This document shows, piece after piece, positions 22,735 through 37,470 of a stretch of 64,000 nucleotides of DNA (the first letter of the stretch is position 1; every line of letters begins with the position of its first letter). The stretch is from Apodemus sylvaticus. Taxonomy: Eukaryota > Chordata > Mammalia > Rodentia > Muridae. Location of the stretch: assembly GCF_947179515.1 (NCBI RefSeq), contig NC_067474.1, forward strand, positions 94,925,324-94,989,323. Direction: 5' to 3'. The notes beneath the pieces were generated by a model, which was given only the letters and a program-made list of their open reading frames with translations, did not search any database and was not told where the DNA came from. The translations under genes were made by a program, and so were the position numbers.

Positions 22735-23072
22735 GTCACAACCCTAGTGGAGGAGCTTCAAGCAATCAATGGCTACTTGAGAGAAGAAGAACCAATTTTC
22801 TCCAGGGAAAAAATTCGTGATAAGTCATCCAATTCCAAGTAGTCAGCACTACAGTCAACTGACTCCCCAATAGATTATATGTATGTACATTATACACACA
22901 ATAACATAATATAATATAGAGGCTAAACAACTTTGAAAAGGGATGGGAAGAAATATAGGAGCAGTTGGAGAAGGGAGAGGGGTAGAAAAATGTAAGCTAC
23001 AAGAGATATAAGAAATGATGTAAAGCACCCATCAATCAAATCCTCAAATTTCTTTTAATTATTAAAAAAAAA
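22735..23072 (+). repeat. Lx-type L1 3' UTR
   Basis: gagcttcaagcaatcaatgg, gagagaagaagaaccaattt, caagtagtcagcactacagt, a TA/TG-rich stretch, gaaaagggatgggaag, gagaggggtag and a terminal attaaaaaaaaa. This is the Lx order in + orientation, 5'-truncated, with the A-tail at the right. Confidence 0.75.
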
Positions 23073-24835
<1,763 letters not shown>

Positions 24836-24930
24836 TGAAGGGTTGTGCCTGTGGCTCAAGGGTCAAGCTTTTGCCCAGCACACCTGAGACCTTCTGTTCC
24901 ATCCCTAGACCTGTCAGAAAGAAAAAAAGT
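24836..24930 (+). repeat. ID-type SINE (tRNA-Ala-derived)
   Basis: gggttgtgcctgtggctcaa, cttttgcccagcacacctga, gttccatccctagacctgtc, then an A-rich tail. Box A and box B regions are recognisable but mutated. Confidence 0.65.
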
Positions 24931-25184
24931 AATAAAGTGATAAATTGATAGATAATTCCCAAAACATATATTTTACACTAGCAATATTTTAGGATTTTTT
25001 TGAATTCAGAAAACTATCTATAATCGTGGTATAATTAAAAAAGAAAGGGCATAAAATTTTATATGTATTTTCTTAATATATAAATGTATGCATAGTTACC
25101 AGTCTACTCAAACATATATGGAAAGAAATAGGTTGAAATACTACCAATATTGTTAATTTTAAATTTATGTATTTATTATTGCTC

Positions 25185-25400
25185 TGTGTGTGTGTGTGTG
25201 TGTGTGTGTTTATGTGAATGCGACATGCATATAAAAGAGCTGTGTCACAGCATGCATATGAAGTCAGAAGGCAGCTCTGGGGACTTTATTTTTTTCCTTT
25301 CATATTTATGTGATTCTGGGGACCAAACGTGGGTTGGCAGTGTTGAATGGCATTCACATTCATCTGTGGAGCCACCTCACTGTCACCCCAATGTTATTTT
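25185..25400 (-). repeat. B4-type SINE with (TG)n head
   Basis: (TG)12, then atgcatatgaagtcagaagg, ctctggggac, tttatgtgattctggggacc, aaacgtgggtt and gagccacctcactgtcaccc. This is the reversed order of a B4/B4A element, whose tRNA-like head is at the right end. Diverged. Confidence 0.6.
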
Positions 25401-26651
25401 TGACTACAGGGGTATAGCTGTTTGTTATTTTCTTACTCATTTATGTCACAATGAACTTATACATTATTCCTTTGGTAACCAGAGCAAAATGCAATAAAAG
25501 GAAACGTTAAATGACCCATGGTTCCCTGAAATTTTCACGAGTTTACCATTAGTAAATTAAATTCCAAACAACCAAAATAAATTAATAACTAAATAAAACA
25601 TATAGCCCACACTTATCATATACTTGAGGAAAACCTTTGACAGGGAAACTGGCCAAGATAAACATGTAAGAAAGACAAACAGTGCAACCAGAAAACTAAA
25701 AGTAAAACACAGAGGATTAATTGTCACAGAGCAATTAGAGAAGGCTTTGCATCATGAAATAATAGCACATTGTTATTTTTAAAAGGAGCTTTCAGAACAA
25801 ACTTAAGTTATAAAAGAAGATAACCACGGAAATCTCAAGAAAGTAAAGCCAGCACACAAGAAAGGATGGAAAATTGGAAGGGAAAAGATAATAAAAACCA
25901 CAGGAAGGCTCCAGAAGGCTTAGCTTTAGATCCCAGGAAGTCCAGAAGGAAGAAAATCTTCAGATAATGAAGAGCAAGATATGACCAGAGCGATGATGCA
26001 TCCGTAAGAGATGAGTGACTACGTTCAAAGACACAGTCTAACAGCAGGATGCTAGCGTGGGGCCACAAGATGGACATGGCAGTTGTGTAACTGCAGAACG
26101 CGTGGGACACAGAAAAGAGCCTAAAGAGCTCTCAGGATGCGGTCACTTAGGAAAGAGAGAGAGACACGGGAGGAGGGGCACAGTGTCAAGGGGAGTTCAG
26201 TGATGAAGAGCAGGCCTCAATTCTTCAGCAATGGCTCCCAAGTCAGAGCTCAAGCCCAGCAAAACTGCAATGTCAAGGTAGAAGTAATGTTGTGGCAGTC
26301 AAGAACTGGAAATGTTTTGCTGCCACATTTCCTGTTTCAGAAAGTCACCTCCAGGTGCTCCATTAAAATGAAGACGTTATACCTTGAATGTATCGGAGGT
26401 CTTCATAGTTAGCCACAGGACGCTGTGAAGGGAGAGCCCAAAAGGACATCTGGGTTGAGGCCTAAAAGAAAGACAATGAGTATGGGAGACTGGAGGGAGG
26501 GAGACTCAGAAGCCACATGCCAGAACTGTTGGGACAAAGTGAGATTTGCTGTTCATTTGGAGAGTTGAGCTTATCAGCTTAGGGACAGGTACATAGACTC
26601 CAGGCAATAGGCAGAAAGGAGACAATCTACTCACAGTGCTGCACACACCCA

Positions 26652-26654
<3 letters not shown>
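25401..26654. other. Single-copy noncoding stretch
   Basis: No repeat recognised. Two non-overlapping 91-codon frames (25835-26110 minus, 26137-26412 plus) have no domain or supporting signals. Confidence 0.45.

Positions 26655-26687
<33 letters not shown>
26655..26687. repeat. (CA)16 microsatellite
   Basis: CA run preceded by acccacaaa. Confidence 0.97.
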
Positions 26688-26689
<2 letters not shown>

Positions 26690-26849
26690 GGAAGTGCTAC
26701 AAATACAACCCTGCTGTGAGAATTAGTCATATAATGGCAATAATGCTTGCAGTGATTGTGAACAGAACTGATAGTATTTTTCTGAGAGCTTATGTGGTGG
26801 TTAGCCCCAAATGTGAACATTTCCAGGCACTGGGTGACTTAGCACACAT

Positions 26850-27122
26850 TTTTCACAGGACTGAAAGTAGGATGCTCTACGTCAATCTGTCAGCAGCTTT
26901 AGTGCATTTCTATTTACAAAGGCCATCTTCTTGTGTCCTTATGTGGCAAAGAGCAGAGTAAGTCCTCACGGCTCTTCTTGTTGACACAAATCTCTTGTAC
27001 AAAGACTCTACTCTTGTGACCAATAATCACCTTCTGGGGCTCTGCTTCTAATTGCCATCATAATAATGTTAGGGTTTCAACACAGGATTGTAGGGGAATA
27101 CAAATATGCAGTCCACCACAGG
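26850..27122 (-). repeat. MLT1/MST-like LTR fossil
   Basis: In reversed MaLR order: tttttcacaggactgaaagt, aaaggccatcttcttgtgtc, cttatgtggcaaagagcag, accaataatcacc, gttagggtttcaacacagga, ggggaatacaaatatgcagt. Highly diverged; no internal sequence seen. Confidence 0.55.
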
Positions 27123-30100
27123 AGGAAAGAACCCATCTCCCATCCAGTGAGTAATATCTAAGCCTGGAAACAGAGGCAGAATAATGTATTAATGAGTTAC
27201 AGAAGCAGCTCCTAAGAGTTCCGAAAAGGAGAATTCACAAAGGAGAATCAGAGATGAGGGCGGAAGTAAAAGACCAAGAACATAGGTCTCTCAGTGGACT
27301 TTCAACACTAGAATGTATTTTTCATCAGATTAAAGTATATCTTTCTTTTTATATTATTCAAAATCATTCACAAGATTCTTTTTATTAGGAAATATTCAAT
27401 GAAGGACCAGTATTTCTGATAAAGATAGAAGGAGAGATTCTTCTTGACTCACACATAGAGATACTGTTAGACATTGCCAAGAGTGATGGTCTTGAGCAAT
27501 GTCACTTCAACTTAGAGGTTACAGAAGCAAAGCACACTTTCTACAACCTGGGAGGATGAGATGAATGTTCAACTTGAGAGAATGCATGAACATCTCTAGC
27601 AAATCTGCTGCTCCAAGGTTGGACCAGTTGTGAGGTATCTTTTATCTGGGAGAAGGGATGAATTAGGGAAAGGGCTAAGATTTCCAGGCCCCAGTTCCAG
27701 TCTGGTGAGCAGCCAGAAATGTTCCTCAGAAAGCTGCCCGCCTTCAGCAACTGTCTCTGCAGAAGCTGTGTTTCCATATTGCTGTCCACAATTGAGGAAT
27801 CCCTCTCTGGGACAGCTCTCTCTGCATTCATTAAGCTTGCTGCAAGCTCAGGAAATGACTTTCCTAGAACCATTGCCCCAGGACCTGCAAGACTGCTTCT
27901 CAGACTGCACAACACCCAAACTCTGGAAGTCCGACCATGTGCAGGGAAGTGGCTCCATTCAGTGTCCTCCCTGCCTACCTGGCTCGCTGGCTTCATTCGG
28001 CATCTCTCAAGTTCTCATGTTGCCCACGAGGCCTACATTTTGGCCACTTCTCACAAAGTCACCAGCTATTCACAAGCAGATTTAGAAGTTGGACATTCTT
28101 ATCTTCACCGAACTCAGTAGAATGGGACTGGGAACATTTGAATAGCTCTATTTCCCAAACTCATCAACGAGTTATCCCTGAGTTTATCATTTCCCTAGGT
28201 CTTTCCCACAAAGCAGGCTAAATACCAATGCCAGCATAAATCAGCACACAGGAAATGACAGCTAGAATTCATCTCAGTCACATACAAACCAAAAACAAAA
28301 TTATTTACATGGTATAAGTGTTACTCCCTCACATGAAGTAAAGAATTAGCTCCTCAGATCTGGTCTGGTAGCATCTTCCACTCTACCATCCCTAGAAAGT
28401 GGCACAAGCATTCATGATGCAAATGGTTTATAGAGCTACATATATCAGATCTGTGCTCCACACAGAAGGACAGGGGAAAGAACAAGGGAGTGTGTGCATA
28501 CCCTATTAAGGACATTTTCTAAAACCATGTTCAAGTGTGCTTAGTCAATGCTGATGTCTAGTAACTCAGCTTCATTGAGCTACAAATCAAGCTATACCAG
28601 GAATATATCATCAGAATTCCTTGGAAATTTATGCAAAAAAAAGTGATAATAAGGAAACTAAAAACAAAATTCCTGTAAAAATACTGTGGTTTTAGATAGT
28701 AAAAATAAAAATATCATAAGAATAATAGGAAGCAGAAAGAGGAGCTGTAAGGAACCTCTGAGGTCCACGGGCTTTTACCAACTTATGAAATTAAGCACAG
28801 AATAACAATCAAGTAATACAAAGAAAAGAAAAAATCATGAAAGAAACCTATCCACAACTCTTCGTATTTCTATCAATACATGTATATGCAATGTGTATTA
28901 CCTAATGTCTGCCAAATTCAATTCTCAGTGTTGTAATAATTGCTTACACTCTAACAGCTCCCAGGTTTGAGAGACTTTTTGAGTTTATATAAATTAAGTA
29001 ATTGGCTAATACTATTTCTGTTGATGTTATGGCTTCAATAAAACACATAGTAATGCACTAACATCAAGTGTTTATGAAGATTTCATTGCATGCAGGACTT
29101 GATAAGTAGTAACAAAATATATAAACAAATATACAAATATCCAAATTATGCTATCAAGGATCCTAAGCACAGATCCTCTGTGGAATATGTTGAAACCAAT
29201 GTGAGGAAAACACTATGGCCGATCTTACCATCTACCATCAAATCTCTGTGAGGTAGGCCAGCTGTCTGACATGCATCCATGAGTGAATTGTAATGAATAG
29301 ATCATTTAATACAGTTGAAATCAGGGCAGGTATAGAAAAGCTATACTCTGTTTACTAACTTCTGATGTTTACTGGACCATAGGAAAAGACCCAGAAAAAC
29401 TTGAACCTCAGAGCATAACATATCAACAATGTTGTTTTGTGCAGTACCCACTTGTCTGGTGAGTACTCAGACATTGATGGTACAGCAAGCTAGCACTGGA
29501 AGATATTGACAATAGTTCCTAGAGATAAAGTGCCACAGAATAGCTCATTTCCTCCCTTTGCTTTACACTGCCTCTCATCTCATTCTATCACCTGACTTTT
29601 AAGTGATCGTGACAATTCTCAGAGGACTGGGGACCTGAGCATCATATGTGAAAGATGGGGGTTCACATCAATCAGCCCCACTATGGACTTTACACATTCC
29701 TCATCTATTTTCTGTCAATTTCCAGAAGCTACAGGACAAAATGAAGACCTGAGACTTCAGAGAAAACTAGAAGTGAAGTGAGCATGCTGAGCATTTTCAC
29801 ACACGACCCCTGTGAGAGCCAACCCATCTGGCCCACGGGCAGCAGGGTGCAACCTGAGCCAACCACACTTGGGAAATGACTTCTACAGCCTGGGACTCTG
29901 GGTGCACTGTGGCTGCGCTAAAAGCCCTAATGTGGAGGGCTGTGGATTCTTCTCTTTACTCTGTGGTTTGGAGCTGTGTAGAGGGGAGGAGTCTTTGGAA
30001 AGAGAAGTCACCCACTGTACCCCTACAGCTGGATAATTAGCCAGGACTGGCCAGCACTCAGCACATTTGTCATTCAGCAATGTCATTCACACCCTAGCTT

Positions 30101-30291
30101 CCATGGTCACATGGTTTGGACAGGGAACTGACAATCTAAAGAACACGCAGGCTCAAGTAGTCTAGGCAGAAACCCAGCTCCCTGCTCTTCTTAGTGTTCA
30201 CACGTCCATTATGCTGTAAAAATTAAATGTGTTTTAATAGGAACATCAATTGTCCCCCAAAAACCTGTTCAACAAAAGAACTCCAGAAAAG
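27123..30291. other. Single-copy noncoding stretch, 3.2 kb
   Basis: No repeat recognised. Four mutually overlapping frames of 94-151 codons lie at 27541-28221. Sense and antisense frames of the same length and different reading frames point to a chance low-stop region, and no domain is seen. Confidence 0.45.
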
Positions 30292-30515
30292 AACTGGAGA
30301 GATCTTCCTTTAAAGTTTGAAATATAAACATCTTGAGACACTGACTGCTCTTCCAGAGAATCCAAGTTCAATTCCCAGCACCCAGATGGTGGCTCACATC
30401 TGTCTGAGATTCTCAGGGAATCCAGTGCCTTCTCCTGGCCTTCATAGACACAACGTGCATGTGGTGCACAGAGACACACGCAGACAATACACTCAGACAC
30501 ATAAAATATACATTG
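30292..30515 (+). repeat. B3-type SINE with altered head
   Basis: Head actggagagat, then about 45 unrelated AT-rich bases, then gactgctcttccagagaatc, ttcaattcccagcacccaga, tggtggctcacatctgtctg, gtggtgcacagagacacacg, cacataaaatata. The bases between boxes A and B have been replaced. Confidence 0.75.
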
Positions 30516-33500
30516 ATTTTAGTTTGAGATTCCCAGATCCATCTGTGAGAAGACAGACCGAAGACTAGCTTGCAGAGGGCTGGGTGAACAACAGAACTGA
30601 GAAGCATCCTGGATGCAGGCTTAAGCTCGGAGGCTCCCCTCCATTTAGAAAGAGGAAAGTATCTCCCAGTTTTCAAGGATGGTCAGACAGAGCTCTGGTG
30701 GTTTTACCCAATTGTGAAGTGGTCTGGAGAATGATCCTTAAGCCAGCTAATGTTCTCACTTCTTCTGCCTGCACCCTGTGAGGACAAAGGGCAGCTATCT
30801 CATGAGGCCCCTGTGATCTTCCGCTTTTACACTGCTCCTACCCCATCAGAGGTCACTTCTTTGCGTCCATCCAATTCTGGTTGGACCAGGAGCCTCTGGG
30901 AGACTCAGCTTACAAGGAGGTTATTCCCTTGCTTCCTCATGTCAAAATTCAATGAATTGTTATGTCTGCACACCAGTTCTTTTTGTCTTGAAAAGATTAA
31001 AATTATTTTGCCTCTAAGCCTCATTCTTGACTTTTTCTTTTTTTTTTTTAAACAGTACTCCAAACTGTTATCAACTAGTAAAATTCAAGGTTGTTTTTTT
31101 TCTTTCTTACATCTTACATTCTACTTTCAGGACCTCTGTCATGCAGCCATGGTCTGGACACTATTACATGCCTTGTGACAGTGCTTCCCAGAATACCTGG
31201 AGGTCAAATACACAGTAGACTTTGGTCTGCAATCGGTGCCTATTTTGAGAGTGAATATAATGCATAAAATAAAAACAACAACAACAAAAACCCCAGTTCT
31301 ATACCTACTCTCAGCGGTAAGCTCATAGCACTCTGTAATACAATTTTTCACTCTACACTCATATTTATGGTCATCCAATCTAAGGCTTCTGAAGATAACT
31401 GAGAAGGGACCTTGAGATGCACAATGACACCTGATAGTGACGAGAACTAACTTCTGTGAATTCAGGAACTGTGAGGCTCTGTGCACACAAAAGAAGCAGG
31501 AAAAGTGTGTACTGGGAGAAATGGTGATCTTAGAGGCCAGAGGAAAAGCAAACAGGGAATGGGAAGAAGGCATGCTCACCTCCTAGCTGTACCCCACTTC
31601 CTCATTCCTGTCCTTCAGGGACTAACCACTCATCTGCTCAAATGTTCTGGAAAATCCCCTCCTGCCCAATAATAGTTTCTAGGGAGTTAGTAATTCTATT
31701 GAAATTTACTTGAGCAGGATATCACTGCTTCTTGCGGCAGTGAGGTGGAATGCTAAAAATTTTCAGAGGAATGTCTTTGTTTTGAGAACTAGCTCCCAAT
31801 AAGTTATTTAAATTAGATCTGAGGGCACAGCAGCTATGAAGGCAAGCAAGAAGAGCACTAAGTCCTATGCAAGAACAGGATTCATTTCCTCCATAGAGAA
31901 GGGGAAATGAAGAACAAAAACAAGGATAGCAGTGACTTACACAGTACTCAGTAGCTTTAGGGTGAAAAGACACAGAATACATGAGGAGTTCTGTGGTGGA
32001 GATCTGAGGGCATTTTAACGTCCTTGATGTGGAATGTTAGAGCTGCAATGCTTAGTTCATGCATCCTGCCGTCCTCATTGAGGATGCTTTGCTTGAATTT
32101 AGCCTGAAGAACTGAACAGTAGGTTGAGATTTGCATTCCCTTACAGTAGAGGGTGAAGCCAGCCGAGATGGCAAGGCAGACTCCTCTCCTGCTCTGACCT
32201 TTCAGTTCCTACCTCCCGTGAAAGAAGGACCAAATGCCCCCGTCCAGCTAGGTACAGCCTCCTGCACTCTTCACCATCCTGGCATCTGAGGAAACCACAA
32301 AAATGGGGTGTTCTCCATGGTTCTTACACCTGTTTCTCCTGACACAGGGTGTGATGCTTAGAAAGATTTCTCAGACCTTCCCCCTTGAAATAAGCCATAA
32401 AGTTCTCACATGAAAGACATCTTCCCTATCCGGGAAGTACCTAGGGTCTGTTTTGCCTTAAGGACAGAATCAGAACAAGCAGGTTTTGGAATGTTCCTCT
32501 CCGTCTATGACCATGAGATCCCTGTTTTTCAATGTATCAGATAACATGTCTTCAAGATGCTCGGTTTTCATAAATTCAGCACAAATATTCACCCAATACC
32601 CCTGTTCTTTGTGTCTTTGTTTCCTGGCAAAAGCTTCTGGTCCAATAATGGTTATAGTAAATAATCTATTCTTTGCTCTCAGTAATGGGTCTGTTGTTAT
32701 AGGAGCCTCCCCTTTAAACCCAAAGTAGAAAGGAAAGATGTTTACTCTCTACATCAATGCTACTTAACTCTGCATTTCACAAGAACCTTGACTCAGACAG
32801 GATACCTCCTCTGCTCTAAGAGTCATTTGATTTTCAAACCTCTTACACATGTCTGCATTTGAGTTAAGTCATTGTGGGTATGTAAATCTCAGTTAAATTT
32901 GAAAGCAGCACTCTAAATACATTACTCAGAAAGGCTCTGAGGTCTGCAAGTGTACAGTGCTGGCGAGCTAATCAAGGGAAGTACCCCAAGTTAGGCATTC
33001 ACTCTATGGCTCCACGAACTTGCAGCAGAGATCTATTAGAATCAAAATTTCATTTTCCAAAAGGATTTTTTTCTTTTGCTTTCCAAAAATATTCAGACTA
33101 GCATTCCTTTAGAAAACCAACTCATCTAATGCACTCAAAATATGATTTAGTTGGCAAGATTGATTTATAAGTTACTTTTCAGGATCCCATCTATCGACTA
33201 AAAAGAGGTATCTGTACTATGCAAAGCACTGTACTTAAGTACCTTAAGGAATAATTCTAGTCCATTATTTCTTAGCCCATTTAGAGGGCATTTGTGTTTG
33301 TTTTACAGCTCTCCCACATTATCTGATTTACATTTATGAGACAATAGACAAGAAGTAGCTTGAGAGGTTTTTTTTTTTAATTTTGATTTGTTTTTTGTTT
33401 TTGTTAGCTTAATGAACAGACGGAACCACCCCGACCACAGGCAACTAGCGTTGCATGGCCACCACCACAGCTTTGTACTGCCCTCCCCAGCAGAGAGAAA

Positions 33501-33934
33501 TAAAAAGGGTATTTTGTCTCACTCTTCATGATGACATCATGCCCTGAAGATGCCTATTGAACTACTCGGTTGTAAATATAGACTTGTGGTTTGTGTCATT
33601 AAAATAACTGGTCAGTTAAAATGTGTTGCATTTTGGTTAACCTTCAGTAGCTGATTGTGGGAATATATTAATGACTGATCTACCCCAACTTGTCAAAATA
33701 ATAAAAGATGGTCTTGTGCAACTTTTTACAGCTCCATAAGAAGATAAACATTGCTGTAAAAAATGCTGAGCTGGAGTGAAGATCTCTCCACTCCTCCTGA
33801 AGTGAGAGTGGGCTCCAGCACAGGCCACAATTGTTTGCAGTCATCTCTAGGTATGCACAAATAAATTTAATTAATTCAGTACATCTAAGTCTGTATCTGC
33901 CATGTCTTGCATGTGAGTAAATACAAACACACAC
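30516..33934. other. Single-copy noncoding stretch, 3.4 kb
   Basis: No clear repeat. Overlapping frames of up to 146 codons (30750-31178 plus, 31139-31579 minus) have no domain. T-rich patches at 31030-31050 and 33366-33405. Confidence 0.45.
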
Positions 33935-33974
33935 ACCACCACCACCACCACCACCACCACCACCACCACCACCA
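33935..33974. repeat. (ACC)13 trinucleotide repeat
   Basis: Uninterrupted cac units. The poly-Trp stretch on the minus strand is a translation of it. Confidence 0.98.
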
Positions 33975-35487
33975 GATCATCAGTTCCTGAGCCAACACAG
34001 TCCACAAATAACTTTCTTTAGTTTGAATATTATAGACTGTATTGTAAAAGCCTTTGAAATAGAATTTTAAAATTATAAGACACTGAGAGATATTCATTCC
34101 ATTTAAAAAGAAGTTTCTAGCACGTCTAGATTGGAAACCCATAAGACATAAAACTCATAAGAGCTAAGATGTCAGGCCCTTAAGTTGGAACGCGATACTA
34201 GGACTCCCAGTATGACTAAAATTCCCAGTATATCCTATTACCATTCCTTCAGTACAGAGCCCACAATCACTTTTCTAAAAGGCACTTAGGTTTGAAGTTT
34301 CTATCCTCAGGTGCTGCGAGAAGCACAGAGAAAAGAAATGTTGGCATTGCCTTCTTGTAGTACAAGTGTTCATCCATCTAATCGATAGAAAGCCAGTTCA
34401 CCCAGAATGGAACCATATTGTTGCAAAAGAATCTTTTTGGGGAACTATCATTAATGTAGAGAGGAAAACATACAGCTTGGAATCTAGTTTGAAGAGTACC
34501 CTCCCATTTTTTAAGCAGCAAAAAGGTTAAGACTTTGCTTAAAATTGTACAAGAAAGTCTGCATTTAATGATAGTGCTGGCTACATTTGGAAAATGAGGG
34601 CTATTATTTTTAGGAGAAACTAAGTGAAATGAAATATAGGATATAATCAGTGATGTGAAAGTTTTACAGCTTATTATACTTACACTTATTATAAAACACC
34701 TTCACTATTGAAATTCCTTAGCCAAAAATAGAAAGAACTTTGTCATTGTACATCTGAAATATATAATTCTAAATCCCTTCTTTGCCCATTAAAAGAAATT
34801 TTGATGATGTATACTTTCCAGAGAGTCTCCTATTACTCCCTGACCACTCCCACCAAAAAAGTTCTCTATTGGAGGATATGATTTGCATCTTTAAAAATAT
34901 GACCCTTTTCACTTCATTTAAGGATTGTGATCTGGTATATTAAGATTTCCCTAGTACATTTGAAGGATAGCTTGTTGAAATTTTAAATTTTTTATGCCCT
35001 GCCCAGATAATATTATATTTATTAAAAACAGTTTAGTGATATGGTGCTATCCAACGCCAGTGGGAACATCTCTTTTTCTTCTGCTTAATTGAAGATTGTA
35101 AGAGCCCCGTTCAATGACTGGGTTCATATGGCAAATCACTATGATGTTTCTATAGTTTCTATAATGAAGATTTGGTGTGATCTTGGCTCTGCCCAAACCT
35201 GAAACTCTTTGGAAACCAACTGAAAATAAAGCTGTCTGTGTAGGATACTTGCAGGTGTTAATTCTATAGACTAAAGAAAAGGGTCCAGTCCCTGAAGATT
35301 GATTGCCTAGGAAAAGAATCTTATCCATGTGGCTTTAATCTCCAGGCCTCAGTGTTCTTAGCTGTCAGGAGTGTGTCATCCTGTCCTCAGTAGCTATAGC
35401 AAGACTTACATGAGCTAATATCTTTCTAAAAATCTGCTTGTTCTAGCACAGAAACCTATTTTAAGACAGTACTTTGGTGTCCTAACT
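33975..35487. other. Single-copy noncoding stretch
   Basis: AT-rich, no repeat or gene recognised. Confidence 0.5.
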
Positions 35488-35578
35488 CAGTAGCTCTCCA
35501 GCTTGAGTAAATGTCAAAATCACCTGGACACCATGTGGAAATGCACATCCCAGATCCCTTTCATGACTTCAGGTACTA
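35488..35578 (+). mobile_element. MER5A-like hAT fossil
   Basis: cagtagctctccagcttgag, gtcaaaatcacctggacacc, aaatgcacatcccagatccc. This matches the start of a MER5A/Charlie-type element (caGTGgttctcaa, aatcacctgg, ccagatccc). Only the left part is recognisable. Confidence 0.6.
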
Positions 35579-37064
35579 CTGTCCCAATTTAGTACTGTTG
35601 CTAAAGTGCTAAGTACAATGCCTAAATAAGGAAGTTATTATGCCCTTCTTTATTGCAATTCTGTGGACAAACAGAAACTTCCTTGTCTAAGACTCACCAT
35701 GAAAGCAAGAATAAAATAACAGAATCCAATGTCCTTTAATCTTTCTTGTTCAGTAACCTATAAATGGGAGAGAAATAATATATTTGTCTAATGCCACAAG
35801 TTGATTTCAGTATTATTTCTAATTTTTTCTTCTATTCATAACTCTGGTTTTCCAGTCCTGGTAATGTAGCAGAACCTATCAAAGACCACAGAACAAACTG
35901 TAACAAAGTATAATCACAGTTATATAGAAAAATGTCATAATAAAAACCCATGCCTTTGTTTTCCCAAAAAAGAATTTTGAAACAATCAAACAAAATAGCG
36001 CATTAACTTACTTACTATAATCCTTTGATATAGATGATATTTGATCAATCTTATTAAATCTTTGAATAATTCTAGTAGTATAGTATATATTCTCATCTTC
36101 CTAATCAAATCAGAAAGCCAAATACACCCAGAAAGGGTCAAAAGATACAAGACTGAAGCAAAAGCATGATGTTAGCGTGAAAGAAATTATTAAATGCATG
36201 CATCCTGGCAAACTCTGCTACTGTTGAATTATTTGCAATGCACGTGCCAGATTTGTGTGTCCACATATATGTATGTGTGCATATGTGCCCACATATGAAC
36301 ACAAACTTTCCCCTTGAGATGTGTAAGCTCTGACACACATGCTTTGACAGAAAGTCAAGTATTCCTAGAGAAGGGCAAAATTCAGTTCTCTGCTAACCTT
36401 GTTTGCCTCCATTCTTTCCCAATCGTCTCTGTTTTAGCTACCACTTCTCTTTAGCAGTAAGCTTCCTGTTGTGCCCTGGGATAGGAACGTTCCTGGAAAA
36501 CTGTTTTGTGTGGATGGGCTAAGCCAGTTCCCCCATCTCCCACTCCCTTTCAAACATATATAATTTATAGACAAGTAATGAAGTGCTTACAGTGCAAAAA
36601 CTACTCCAGAAGACTCTGAGCCATTTGCTGGCATTTCACACTCTCATCCCCGGTTTCAGCTTCATAACTGCTGCTCGGCACAGAGAAGGCACACGGAGGT
36701 GTGTGCTTGAAAAGACATTTATAGCCTTGCATCAAGATTTCAACAAGACTAACCAACAGATTCAAAGTCCATTAAAATTCAGATGGAGAATTAATACACT
36801 ATGCTGCATGGGAATTAGAACCGAGATAGGTTCAACAAAGACTTCTGAAACTAGTAAAGCCTGAAAGTAAAACTTTCACCAGAGCCATGATTGTGAGAAG
36901 TGGTTGTGGCCCACCCTCTCTAACAGGACTCTATCAAAAAGTACTAAGCAAAAGGAAGAGGGAAATGATGTAATTGTTTTATAATCTCAAAACAGAAGAG
37001 GTAAAAGAAAAAGTAGCAATCATTAAAAATAACTTTGAGGTCTGTGTATTAAATTGTTGACCAG
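35579..37064. other. Single-copy noncoding stretch
   Basis: No repeat recognised. The 93-codon frame at 36583-36864 is unsupported. Confidence 0.45.
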
Positions 37065-37080
37065 CGTTGCTTAGGCAACG
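37065..37080. promoter_or_regulatory. Candidate RFX X-box palindrome
   Basis: cgttgcttaggcaacg consists of two RFX half-sites (GTTGCY and RGCAAC) around a 2-base centre. This is close to the X-box consensus. No promoter is identified next to it, so function is unproven. Confidence 0.4.
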
Positions 37081-37129
37081 TGACAATTCCAGCATATACT
37101 CATCCTACCAACAGTTTCACAACTATTCA

Positions 37130-37470
37130 ATGACTGAGGCCTTAGGAAAAATCTATGACTTAAGTAGAATTGCCATGGCCTGCGCTTGAGGAAGCTAAAG
37201 TTCAGAGAGGGTAAGTGAAAGTCACACAATACAAATGTCAGCCGGGCGGTGGTGGTGCACGCCTGTAATCCCAGCACTCTGGGAGGCAGAGGCAGGCGGA
37301 TTTCTGAGTTCGAGGCCAGCCTGGTCTACAGAGTGAGTTCCAGGACAGCCAGGGCTACACAGAGAAACCCTGTCTCGGAAAAAAAAAAAAAAAAACAAAA
37401 ACAAAATAAATAAATAAACCAAATCCAAAAAACAATACAAATGTCAGAAGCCAGGTGTGTAGCGCTATGG
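37130..37470 (+). repeat. MIR/L2-like fossil, split by a B1
   Basis: gaagctaaagttcagagagg, gtaagtgaaagtcacacaat before the B1 and aatgtcagaagccagg after it reconstruct the typical MIR/L2 line of 'aagttcagagaggttaagt...gtcacacag...agaagccagg'. Confidence 0.55.
37241..37431 (+). mobile_element. Young B1 SINE with 15-bp TSD
   Basis: Near-consensus mouse B1 (gccgggcggtggtggtgcac, gcgga, ttctgagttcgaggccagcc, accctgtctcgg) that still holds several CpGs, followed by a composite A-rich tail. The TSD acaatacaaatgtca is perfect at 37226-37240 and 37432-37446. The 5' end is intact and boxes A and B are present, so it could be pol III competent. Confidence 0.97.

Noticed and set aside
27541..28120. Overlapping sense and antisense frames of 133-151 codons
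   Set aside because: Three frames of similar length on both strands indicate chance absence of stops. No recognised domain or splice sites.
33935..33974. Poly-Trp open frame on the minus strand
   Set aside because: Translation of the (ACC)n repeat.
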